Source: Thermoplasmata archaeon (GTDB lineage Archaea; Thermoplasmatota; Thermoplasmata; Lutacidiplasmatales; UBA184). From it: a DNA stretch of 7,189 nucleotides. The notes beneath the pieces are model-generated. The model was not told the DNA's origin. It saw nothing but the letters and a program-made list of their open reading frames with translations, and made no database searches. Numbering within the stretch: the first letter of the stretch is position 1; each line of letters starts with the position of its first letter. The DNA is taken from NCBI GenBank assembly GCA_021792485.1, contig JAJYUO010000063.1:1-7189 (forward strand), given 5' to 3'. The position numbers and the translations under genes are program-made. Shown here in pieces: positions 1 to 6,600 of the stretch.

Positions 1-50
1 GCCCGCGATGACCTCGGCTACATCGGCTGAGGCGGTCCTGCCGTTCGCCG

Positions 51-1127
51 ATGCCCGGCTCGATCGAACGCGGGGCACCTGCGTCCGACGCGTTCCTCCC
101 GTTCGACGTGTTCATGGAGCAGGCGCTCTACTCCCCCGATGGGGGCTTCTACCAGCAGCGATCCGAGGTGATCGGCCCCGACGGCGCCTACTACACCGCC
201 CCCCATGCGAGTCCGCTCTACGCGGCGGCCTTCGCCCAGCGGGTCGGGACGGCGCTTCGCGGTTGGCACGACGCGCCGGCTCCGCGGATCGTGGAGGTCG
301 GCCCCGGGAACGGTCTCCTCGCCGCCGGGATCATCACCGAGCTCGGTCGGCAGGGGGGGATACCGGCGGGAGTGAGCTACGATCTCGTGGATCGCGCCGC
401 CCCGCGCCTGAGCGGAGCGCTCCACGCCGCCGAGCGGGCGGCCCGGCCCACCGGGATCCGCGTCCGTCGAGCCGCGAGCCTGGGCGAAGGAGGACCGTTT
501 CGGGGCGTCGTCCTCTTTCACGAGCTCTTGGATGCCCAACCCGCCCGTCGCTTCGAAGTCGCGCGGGGGGCATGGCGCGAGCTCGGGGTCTCGACCGAGG
601 GGACCCGGCGTACGTATCGAAGGCGGATCGCGCGGGACCTGCCGCCGGCGATGCCCTCCCCGCACGGCCTGGAGGAGGGGACGATCGTGGAGATCGCTCC
701 CGCCGCGGAGACGTTCCTGCGCGACGTCGGCGACCACCTCGTAGAGGGAGTTGCGATCGTCGTCGACTACGGGATGGAGGAGGACGAGCTCATCCGCGCG
801 CACCCTCGCGGCACCCTCGAGGGCATTCGCGGCCATCGCGTGTCGGAAGAACCGCTCGCCGAGATCGATTCCCCGGACCTCAGCGTCTTCGTGAATTGGA
901 CCCGGCTGCGCCGCGCGGGAACCCGTGCCGGTCTGCGGTTGGCCGCGGACGCACCTCTCGCCGACGCGCTCTTGGCCTGGGGCATCGAGCCGCTCGCGAG
1001 GGCGGCCCAAGAGGCGGCGACACGACCGGAGGATCGGGTCCGTCTCCAGCTCGGGATCAAAAACCTGCTCTTCGGGTTCGAGCGATTCCGCGTGCTCGAG
1101 TTCGTGGCGGGGAACGGGACTAGGTGA
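51..1127 (+). CDS. MidA/NDUFAF7-like SAM-dependent methyltransferase (COG1565 family)
   Basis: This 358-residue protein resembles the MidA/NDUFAF7 class I methyltransferases. The eukaryotic members methylate an arginine in the NDUFS2 subunit of respiratory complex I and are needed for its assembly; the substrate here is unknown. Visible family marks, in order, are the N-terminal FMEQALYSPDGGFY block (21-34), DGAYYTAPHASPLY (44-57), the SAM-binding glycine loop VEVGPGNG (81-88), HELLDAQPARRF (157-168), the strand VVDYG (237-241), the GTLEGIRGHRV segment (254-264) and a C-terminal IKNLLFG...FRVLEF block (336-351). Length and block order match complete family members. The frame is closed by an in-frame TGA at 9-11 and holds no ATG, GTG or TTG before 51, so the ATG at 51 is the only start; no convincing ribosome binding site precedes it. 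Its 3' end overlaps the convergent GINS gene by 8 bases. Family call is strong; the substrate is inference. Confidence 0.88.
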   Translation: MPGSIERGAPASDAFLPFDVFMEQALYSPDGGFYQQRSEVIGPDGAYYTAPHASPLYAAAFAQRVGTALRGWHDAPAPRIVEVGPGNGLLAAGIITELGRQGGIPAGVSYDLVDRAAPRLSGALHAAERAARPTGIRVRRAASLGEGGPFRGVVLFHELLDAQPARRFEVARGAWRELGVSTEGTRRTYRRRIARDLPPAMPSPHGLEEGTIVEIAPAAETFLRDVGDHLVEGVAIVVDYGMEEDELIRAHPRGTLEGIRGHRVSEEPLAEIDSPDLSVFVNWTRLRRAGTRAGLRLAADAPLADALLAWGIEPLARAAQEAATRPEDRVRLQLGIKNLLFGFERFRVLEFVAGNGTR

Positions 1128-1779
1128 CGGGATTCGGTCCCGAGGGGCGGACGCGCTCCGCAAGCTTGCTCGTGACGAGCAACTGCGCCGTGTCAGCGGG
1201 GACCTGGAGGATATCGTCGCGCCGGAGGTCGACCGTGTCGCGGCCGATCTGGAGCGGCCGGGAGTCCTTGAGGATCCGAACGTACTCTAGACGAGCGGAT
1301 GGGTTCGGTTCGACGGCAGATCGGGAAGCGCTCTCGGGAGGGGACGCGGCCGGGGCGGGGACCGCCGCGGGGACCAAAGGCGGGGCCGACGGCGTTCCCG
1401 GCTCGAGGTAGGGCGCCGAGGCCCGTCGGAAGTCCGCGAGGCTCTGCAGGAGCCGGTCGAACAGCGCCCGTTCCTCGGGAAGAGCGTTCGCGATCTCCCG
1501 CGCGCCGCCGACGCTGGCCTGGAACGCGGCCGAGAGGAGTTTGGAGATCCGCGCCTCCACGATGTCGCGCGCGAGCTGGCTCGCCCGCTGGTGGGTCTGC
1601 CGGGAGATCTCTCCCTTCCGACTCGACGGATTCTCCCTCAGGTCGGATTCGTAGGACCGCCGGGTCTCCTCCAGGTAGGCGGCGGTCGAGGCGTAGAAGT
1701 CCTTCGGGAGCTTGGCGAGCCCGCGGGCCGCCCCCTCGCTCCGCCGCTGGTCGAGGAGCAGGGTGTACGGATCGGGCAT
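1120..1779 (-). CDS. gins51: DNA replication factor GINS, Gins51 (A-B) type
   Basis: This 219-residue protein looks like archaeal Gins51, related to eukaryotic Psf1/Sld5. GINS joins MCM and the Cdc45/GAN homologue in the replicative helicase complex; Thermoplasma GINS is known to form a homotetramer of Gins51 alone. The N-terminal helical A domain (about 1-122) carries LPKDFYASTAAYLEE (24-38) and a long charged helix. An Ala/Pro/Ser-rich linker follows (about 124-163). The small C-terminal B domain (about 165-212) has the diagnostic EYVRILKD start (165-172) and the VDLRRDDILQVPADTAQLL pattern (183-201). The open frame extends upstream to 2037, but residues before the ATG at 1777-1779 are low-complexity Arg/Ser sequence that runs antisense to the divergent Toprim gene, so the start at 1779 (MPDPYTLLL) is preferred. 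No Shine-Dalgarno sequence is seen; a leaderless transcript from the TATA-like box at 1808-1813 is plausible. The stop (TAG) lies inside the end of the methyltransferase gene. Confidence 0.85.
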   Translation of the reverse strand: MPDPYTLLLDQRRSEGAARGLAKLPKDFYASTAAYLEETRRSYESDLRENPSSRKGEISRQTHQRASQLARDIVEARISKLLSAAFQASVGGAREIANALPEERALFDRLLQSLADFRRASAPYLEPGTPSAPPLVPAAVPAPAASPPESASRSAVEPNPSARLEYVRILKDSRPLQIGRDTVDLRRDDILQVPADTAQLLVTSKLAERVRPSGPNPVT

Positions 1780-1807
1780 GGGACCGGCGGTCGACGGGAG
1801 GAGGAGG

Positions 1808-1813
1808 CTATAG
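1808..1813. promoter_or_regulatory. Palindromic TATA-like element in a divergent intergenic region, possibly shared
   Basis: CTATAG is the only AT-rich hexamer in the 64 bases between the divergent starts at 1779 (minus) and 1844 (plus). Its centre is 31.5 bases from the GINS ATG and 33.5 bases from the Toprim ATG. Archaeal TATA boxes lie about 26-27 bases upstream of transcription start, so either direction would give a 5' leader of roughly 5-7 bases. The purine-rich GAGGAGG just to its left would be in the BRE position for the plus-strand gene; the BRE match on the other side is poor. Position and palindromic form are seen in the sequence; function in both directions is inferred. Confidence 0.5.
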
Positions 1814-1843
1814 TCGTTGCGCGGGTCGCCCGAAGGTCGAACG

Positions 1844-2290
1844 ATGCCGACGCGCGAGCCGGCCGAGGTGGTCCTAGAGGAGTTCGTGCGACTGTGGCGT
1901 CGCCTCCTGGACGCCGCGCGCGAACCGGGGACCGCGGTCGTGGTCGAGGGAACGCGCGACCGCCGATCGCTCGGTCGGCTCGGGCTGGAGGGATCGATCG
2001 TCCTGGTACACCGCGGGGAACCGCTATCCCAGGTCACGCACGCGCTCTCTTCTCGACACGCGCGTGCGATCGTCCTGACCGACTGGGACCGAACCGGCGG
2101 TCAGATCGCCCGCCGGTTGGCCGAGCTCCTAACGACCGAGGGGATCGCCATCGACACCGACTTTCGCCGTCGATTCGGGCGGGCCGTGAGGGGCGAGCTC
2201 GTCCATGTGGAAGGCCTGGACACCTGGGCCCGGCACCTGGCCGAGCGCGCCGGCACCACGTGGGCCGAAGCGGTGGACCGAGAGGGATAA
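1844..2290 (+). CDS. Small Toprim-domain protein (UPF0292-like)
   Basis: This 148-residue protein is essentially a single Toprim domain, the metal-binding fold of topoisomerases, DnaG primases and RNase M5. The first Toprim motif is VVVEGTRD (32-39, with catalytic-type Glu35 and Asp39), followed by a LGLEG turn. The DxD motif is ILTDWDRTGG (residues LTDWDRTGG 78-86, Asp80 and Asp82). A late VEGL (122-125) fits the archaeal UPF0292 family, whose biochemical role is not established. The first 28 residues form a Leu/Arg-rich helix. An in-frame TTG at 1817 would add nine residues, but the ATG at 1844 is favoured because the family needs no extension and because the TATA-like element lies 33 bases upstream. 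A weak GAAGGT about 6 bases before the ATG could act as a ribosome binding site. It is divergent from GINS and ends 8 bases before the convergent L15e stop. The Toprim fold is well supported; nuclease or primase activity is not shown. Confidence 0.8.
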   Translation: MPTREPAEVVLEEFVRLWRRLLDAAREPGTAVVVEGTRDRRSLGRLGLEGSIVLVHRGEPLSQVTHALSSRHARAIVLTDWDRTGGQIARRLAELLTTEGIAIDTDFRRRFGRAVRGELVHVEGLDTWARHLAERAGTTWAEAVDREG

Positions 2291-2298
2291 TCCCCCGC

Positions 2299-2913
2299 CT
2301 ACGGAATGACCTTGGTCTGCGTGCGTCGCGCTTCTCGGCGGTTCTGGGATCGGGAGGGGCGCATGCGCTCGGCGCCCTTGCCCTTCCAGCGTAGGCCCCG
2401 ACCTTCCTTCCCCGCGCTCGTGAGCCCGCGGTGGACGCGGCCCCGGTGCATCGCGCCGGTGATCCACTGTAGGCGCGGATCGCTCACAATCTGGGGATGG
2501 GCCGGGTCGAGGAGGATCACTTCGAAAAACTTCTCCTTCCCGTCTTCTCCGATCCAGTAGGAGTTGAGGACTTCGAGGTTCGGGTAGTGCTTCTGGGCCC
2601 GCTCCTCGGCGATGCGTTTGAGGCTCTTGGCGAGCGTCATGCGGGAGATTCCCTTGTGCTTGGGGCGCCGGCCCGCGATGATCGCGCGCTTGTTCTGACC
2701 TCCTCGCCGAACGCGCACGCGCACCACGACGAACCCTTCCTTCGCCCGATACCCGACCGCGCGGGCCCGGTCGAGGCGCAACGGGTGTTCGACCCGCGTG
2801 ACCGTGTGCTCGCGTCGCCAGGAGAGCAGCCGTTCGTGCCGAAGCGCAGCACCCTCGTCCCCCAGCGTCTGGCGGAACGAGCTCGCCATGTAGCGATACG
2901 ACGACGCGGCCAT
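2299..2913 (-). CDS. rpl15e: 50S ribosomal protein L15e
   Basis: This 204-residue, very basic protein is ribosomal protein L15e (eL15), a large-subunit rRNA-binding protein found in archaea and eukaryotes. Recognisable conserved blocks are YRYM near the N terminus (6-9), VTRVEHPLRLDRARAVGYRA (38-57), VVRVRVRRGG (63-72), GRRPKHKGISRMT (81-93), AEERAQKHYPNLEVLNSYW (102-120) with GEDGK (122-126), the EVILLDPAHP strand (131-140) and MHRGRVHRGLTSAGKEGRG (155-173). Length is close to the usual 190-205 residues. The ATG at 2911-2913 sits at the expected spot before the YRYM block. No Shine-Dalgarno sequence precedes it, and a TTATAA box is centred 31.5 bases upstream, so the mRNA is probably leaderless or nearly so. 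It appears to be transcribed alone, convergent with the Toprim gene and divergent from the tRNA. Confidence 0.96.
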   Translation of the reverse strand: MAASSYRYMASSFRQTLGDEGAALRHERLLSWRREHTVTRVEHPLRLDRARAVGYRAKEGFVVVRVRVRRGGQNKRAIIAGRRPKHKGISRMTLAKSLKRIAEERAQKHYPNLEVLNSYWIGEDGKEKFFEVILLDPAHPQIVSDPRLQWITGAMHRGRVHRGLTSAGKEGRGLRWKGKGAERMRPSRSQNRREARRTQTKVIP

Positions 2914-2941
2914 GATGGTCGGCGGGGGACTCGCGTGCCTA

Positions 2942-2947
2942 TTATAA
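2942..2947 (-). promoter_or_regulatory. TATA box of the L15e gene
   Basis: TTATAA, read as CTTATAATAG on the minus strand, is centred 31.5 bases upstream of the L15e ATG in GC-rich surroundings. With a normal archaeal TATA-to-start distance of 26-27 bases it predicts transcription start about 5 bases before the ATG. No other AT-rich hexamer lies between it and the start codon. The hexamer is itself palindromic, but no gene start is found at the matching distance on the plus strand. Confidence 0.65.
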
Positions 2948-3079
2948 GCGTGGCGAGGTCCAAGACGAAGCTGCTGAAGTTCCGTCCCGGCCGGGATGGG
3001 CAGAGGAGCGCAGGAGGCGATATCGGGAGCCGTCCGTCGGTCGTTCCGCGGCTACTTGAGCGAGCGAACGGCGCAACGC

Positions 3080-3153
3080 GGGCTGGTAGATCAGTCCGGA
3101 AGATCGCCGGTTTTGCAAACCGGAGGCCTCGGGTTCAAATCCCGACCAGTCCA
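3080..3153 (+). tRNA. tRNA-Ala(TGC): tRNA-Ala, anticodon UGC
   Basis: A full cloverleaf can be drawn by hand over 74 bases. The acceptor stem pairs 3080-3086 with 3146-3152 and contains G3:U70, the main identity element of alanine tRNAs. The D stem GATC (3089-3092) pairs with GATC (3102-3105), with GG in the D loop. The anticodon stem CCGGT (3107-3111) pairs with ACCGG (3119-3123) around loop TTTGCAA, giving anticodon TGC at 3114-3116. The variable loop has 5 bases. The T stem TCGGG (3129-3133) pairs with CCCGA (3141-3145) around loop TTCAAAT. The discriminator is A at 3153; CCA is not encoded (CTC follows), so it must be added after transcription. No intron is seen. A clear TATA box is missing; GCTACTTG at 3051-3058 is at the right distance but a weak match. 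Confidence 0.96.
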
Positions 3154-3177
3154 CTCTCCGAGCGACCTTCGCCCCCG

Positions 3178-3195
3178 TGCCCGGGAATCCGGGCA
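3178..3195. other. GC-rich hairpin 25 bases after the tRNA
   Basis: TGCCCGG (3178-3184) pairs perfectly with CCGGGCA (3189-3195) around a GAAT loop, a 7-base-pair stem. It could protect or release the 3' end of the tRNA transcript. No T-run follows, and archaeal termination depends mainly on T-tracts, so a terminator role is doubtful. A second, weaker hairpin (TCGAAG/CTTCGA, loop 3228-3234) lies at 3222-3240. Confidence 0.35.
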
Positions 3196-3529
3196 GCTCC
3201 CTCCGGATGGCCTGCGGATGTTCGAAGCTCATTCCTTCGACCGCGGACGCGCCACCACCCTGACCTCTGTCATGATCCCGACTTCCGCCGCGAGGCTGAG
3301 GTGGATGTTCCCCGAGCGACGGAGAACCCTCGGAACGATCCCCGGTTTGTTCAGAGTGCGTCCGTCCGGCGACTTGGTTCGATCCGGCACCCAAGACAGG
3401 GGACGGAGCCAAACTCGAAGAACGCTCTATGGCGGCGTCCGATCGAGCCCTCATGGTGCCCGCCCCACCCACGGCTGAATCGACGCGTCGGTGGCGCGGA
3501 CCGTGAGCCCCACGGACGAATGACTCCCT

Positions 3530-3560
3530 CGATCCTCCTTGAGTTAATTCGGGAGGGTCG
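3530..3560. other. Long inverted repeat with AT-rich loop
   Basis: CGATCCTCC (3530-3538) pairs with GGAGGGTCG (3552-3560) over 9 positions including one G-T pair, around a 13-base loop containing TTAATT, the most AT-rich spot in the intergenic region. It may be a structured 3' element. On the plus strand the loop also looks TATA-like, but the only ATG in range (3562) opens a 10-codon frame. Confidence 0.3.
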
Positions 3561-3612
3561 GATGCCGCTCCCGTTCGAGCCACGGTCGCGATGAGAGAAG
3601 CGAGTAGCGGCC

Positions 3613-3630
3613 GCCCCGACCCGGCGGGGC
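3613..3630 (-). terminator. Candidate 3' hairpin of the surface-protein gene
   Basis: GCCCCG (3613-3618) pairs perfectly with CGGGGC (3625-3630) around a 6-base loop. It begins 34 bases beyond the minus-strand stop at 3664. On the minus strand a pyrimidine-rich stretch (CGCTTCTCTC) follows within about 15 bases, but there is no clean T-tract. This could end or protect the long mRNA; the role is speculative. Confidence 0.25.
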
Positions 3631-3663
3631 TCGCTCGCGCGCGCTCGGGAACCGTACCGATCC

Positions 3664-6600
3664 TCACTCTTCTTCCGGTACCCATTCGGCGAGCATGGCG
3701 GCCCCGGGGTCGCCCTTGCCGTTCCTCTTTGGCGGCGAGGGAGGAGCCTCCGGCGCGCTCGCCGCCGGGCCGCTGGCGGCGGCAGGGATCGAACGGGCGG
3801 CGGGCTCTTGCGTCGGAGTTCCCGGCTCAGGACCCGGGTGCCACGCTTCTAGGTACGGAAGAGGGGGCTCCCGGCGGACGAGCTCCATGGGTGGCTCGAC
3901 GGCTGGCAGATCGCCCGGCACGTACCCCTCGAAGAGGACAGGAATCGTATGGGCCGACTCTTGCGGCGAAGGCAGGTAGGCCACGGCGGATCCCTCGCCG
4001 CGTGCCGCCGTCGGAGCCGCATGCCGCCGTCTCCTGACGTACAGCACCGCGAACGCCACGAGCGCGGCCGCGATCGCGATTGCGAGGTAGGGCAGAATCG
4101 TCAGCAGGAATGGCGCCGGCGCCGCACCGAGAGCGGGCGGCGCGACGTGAGGGGTCGGGTTCGATGACGAGGGCGCGACCGTTCCTTGGGCAAGATAGTT
4201 CGGGTGGCCGAAGATGGTGACCGACCAGGTGAAGCTGCCGGCGGGCACGAGGAAGGCCACGGAAGGCCCGGTCGTACTCTGCGTCTCGTTGACCCGGTAC
4301 GTCCCACTCGGTGAGGGGTAGACCGATACCGATACAGAGGAGACCTCTCCAGCGACCGTCGCATTCCAGACGATGCCGCTCGTGACGCCCCCGGGTCGAT
4401 AGATAGTCACGACGTAGCCGACCACGAACGTCAGCGAGATCTTCGTCGCCGCCCCTGCGACCGTGAGCGTGCCCGAAGCCGGCTCTGCGTAGTACGAGCG
4501 TGACTCGACCTTGTAGGCGAACGTCCCGTTCGGCATCGAGATCGTGATGTTCGCCGTAGTGGATGTCGCGTTCGTTCCGCCGAGGGTAACGGTCCAGGAG
4601 ACACCGGCCGGTAGCCCGCTTTCGCTGAACGTCACGGTATAGGTGGCGACCGAGAATCGGATCACCTCCGAGACCGAGGTCCCGTTCACTGTCACATTTC
4701 CCGAGACGGGGCTCGCCGTGAAGCCGGCGATCCCCCCGACCGTGAACGCATAGGTTCCGTTCGTGCCGGTGAAGACGATGCTCGTGCCGCTCGTTCGGTT
4801 CGTCGTGCCGTTGAACGTGACCGACCACATCGTGCCCGCGGGCAGGCCGCTCTCGCCGAACGTGACCTGATAGGTCACCAGAGAGAATGCGACGTAGACG
4901 AATACGGTGTTCCCGCGCACGATGAACGTGCCCCCGGCCGCGTGGTAGGTCGGGTTGCCCGAAGAGACGGCGAAGAAGTACGTGCCGTTCGCTTCCTCGA
5001 ACTCGAGGGTCGAGGTGGTCGAGTTACGGGTAGCTCCGTTGATCGTCACCGACCAGCCGGTCCCTGCCGGCAATCCACTTTCGGTGAAGGTCACGGTATA
5101 TCGGGCCAGGGTGAACGAGATCGCGACCACCTCGGCGGCTCCCGCGAGGGTGATCTGCCCCGATGACGGCGAGCCGATGTAGCCGGGCGCGCTCACCTGG
5201 TACGTGTACGTCCCGTTCGGCAGGTCGAGGACGATCATTGATCCCGTTCCGGACCCTGACGCACCCGTGGTGATGTTCACCCACCACATCGTTCCAGAGG
5301 CGAGACCGCTCTCGACAAACGTGAGCCCGTAGAGCACCTGCTGGAAGGCGAGCGGGCCCATGCGCACCGGGGTTCCGTGGACGGTAATCGATCCCGTGTA
5401 CGGTTCGGTCGTTTGATGCCAGCCGGGTATGTCGGTGATTGAGTAGGAGTACGTCCCATTGGCCAGCAGAAACACAATTGCCGTTCCCGCGGTAGCCCGG
5501 GTCGTGTTGCCATTGATCGAGACGGCCCAGGTGGTTCCGGCGGGCAATCCCGTTTCCGTGAACGTCACGGCGTACGATGAACTGAAAGCGACGGCAACGG
5601 AAAGGTTTGAACCGCGGACCGTGAACGAACCCCCAGGGGCACGGTAGGTTGCCACGGCGCTCGACACCACGAACGAGTATGTTCCGTTGACAAGCTGTAT
5701 CGCAATCTGAGAGCTGGTGGAGCTTTCGGCGGGTTCTCCGGTCACGTTGACCCACCACATGAGCCCCGACGGCAGGCCCCGTTCGGTAAACGTCACGGTG
5801 TAGAACGTGCTGCTAAACGTAGTCGAGATGGAGACGGCAATCCCTGCCACGGTGAATTGGCCGCCGGGCGCCCCATACCGGGTGCCGGCCGCCTGGACGC
5901 TGTACTCGTACGTCCCATTGGGCTCGGCGAAAGCGATCGAGCCGGTTCCTTGATACGAGGGGCCCCCGGTGATGTTTACCCACCAGGAAGTTCCGAGGGG
6001 TAGTCCCGTCTCGGTGAAGGTGATCGGGTAGGTAACCTGCGTGAACTCGAGCGGCGTCTCGTCAACCGGCCCGCCCGCGACGTGCACGTTCCCGGCGTAC
6101 GGTATGCTCGTCTGGTGCCAGCCCGAGACATCGGTAATCGAGTAGGCGTAGGTGCCGTTCACCACCATGAAGACCAGCGTGGAGGTGATGGAAAAGTTTG
6201 TCACGCCGCCCAGGGTGACCGACCAGTTGGTCCCCGTGGGCAGTCCCGACTCCTTGAACGTAACGGCATAGTAGGTCACTACCGTGCCGGCGAAGGTCGC
6301 AGATTGACTATCGCCTGCTACGTTCCCCGTCGCGGTAATCGTGTTCGACGCGCCGGCGGCCGAGAACGAGAAGCCGTTCGCAGAATTCGCTGTGAACGCG
6401 CACGAGCCTTTACCCGAGCCGGCCGGGCTGATCGAGATCGTGCACAGAGAGGTCGAGCCGACCTTCACTAGGACGGATGTCTCCGTCGATGCGAATCCCG
6501 AGATCGTCGCCGTCACGCTAGTCCCCGTGGGGCCCGAGGTCGGATCAACCGTCAGGCTGGCTATCGTTCCCGTAAACGAAGCTGTCCCGGTGTCGGCCGC

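Larger units (their letters stand above)
3154..3663. other. Intergenic region of about 510 bases without a credible gene
   Basis: This stretch lies between the tRNA-Ala (plus strand) and the stop of the large surface-protein gene (minus strand), so both neighbours end towards it. Open frames crossing it are shadows: they run through the tRNA or into the antisense of the surface gene, lack recognisable motifs, and have no promoter-start arrangement like those of the genes to the left. I see short inverted repeats at 3178-3195, 3222-3240, 3501-3515, 3530-3560 and 3613-3630 and a 10-base palindrome CGACGCGTCG at 3481-3490, but no T-run, CRISPR repeat, IS end or RNase P/SRP RNA signature. A decayed gene or an unrecognised RNA cannot be excluded. 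Confidence 0.6.

Noticed and set aside
8..1163. Long open frames overlapping the methyltransferase: plus 8-1123 and minus 18-1163
   Set aside because: Both are Arg/Gly/Pro-rich low-complexity translations with no family motif, typical shadows in high-GC DNA, while the frame from 51 has a full set of family motifs.
1780..2037. 86-codon N-terminal extension of the GINS frame
   Set aside because: The extension is low-complexity, lies antisense to the Toprim coding region and would remove the divergent promoter space. Gins51 proteins begin near the MPDPYTLLL position.
3376..3385. GGTTCGATCC, like a tRNA T arm
   Set aside because: The loop would have 6 bases rather than 7 with this stem, and no acceptor, D or anticodon arms can be drawn around it.
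2996..3478. 160-codon plus-strand open frame
   Set aside because: It runs straight through the tRNA-Ala gene and has no recognisable motif.
3481..3490. CGACGCGTCG perfect palindrome as an operator site
   Set aside because: It is short and GC-rich, not next to any promoter or start codon, and such palindromes are expected by chance at this base composition.
3154..3663. RNase P RNA or SRP RNA in the intergenic gap
   Set aside because: I looked on both strands for the conserved RNase P core and the SRP helix 8 motifs and did not find them.
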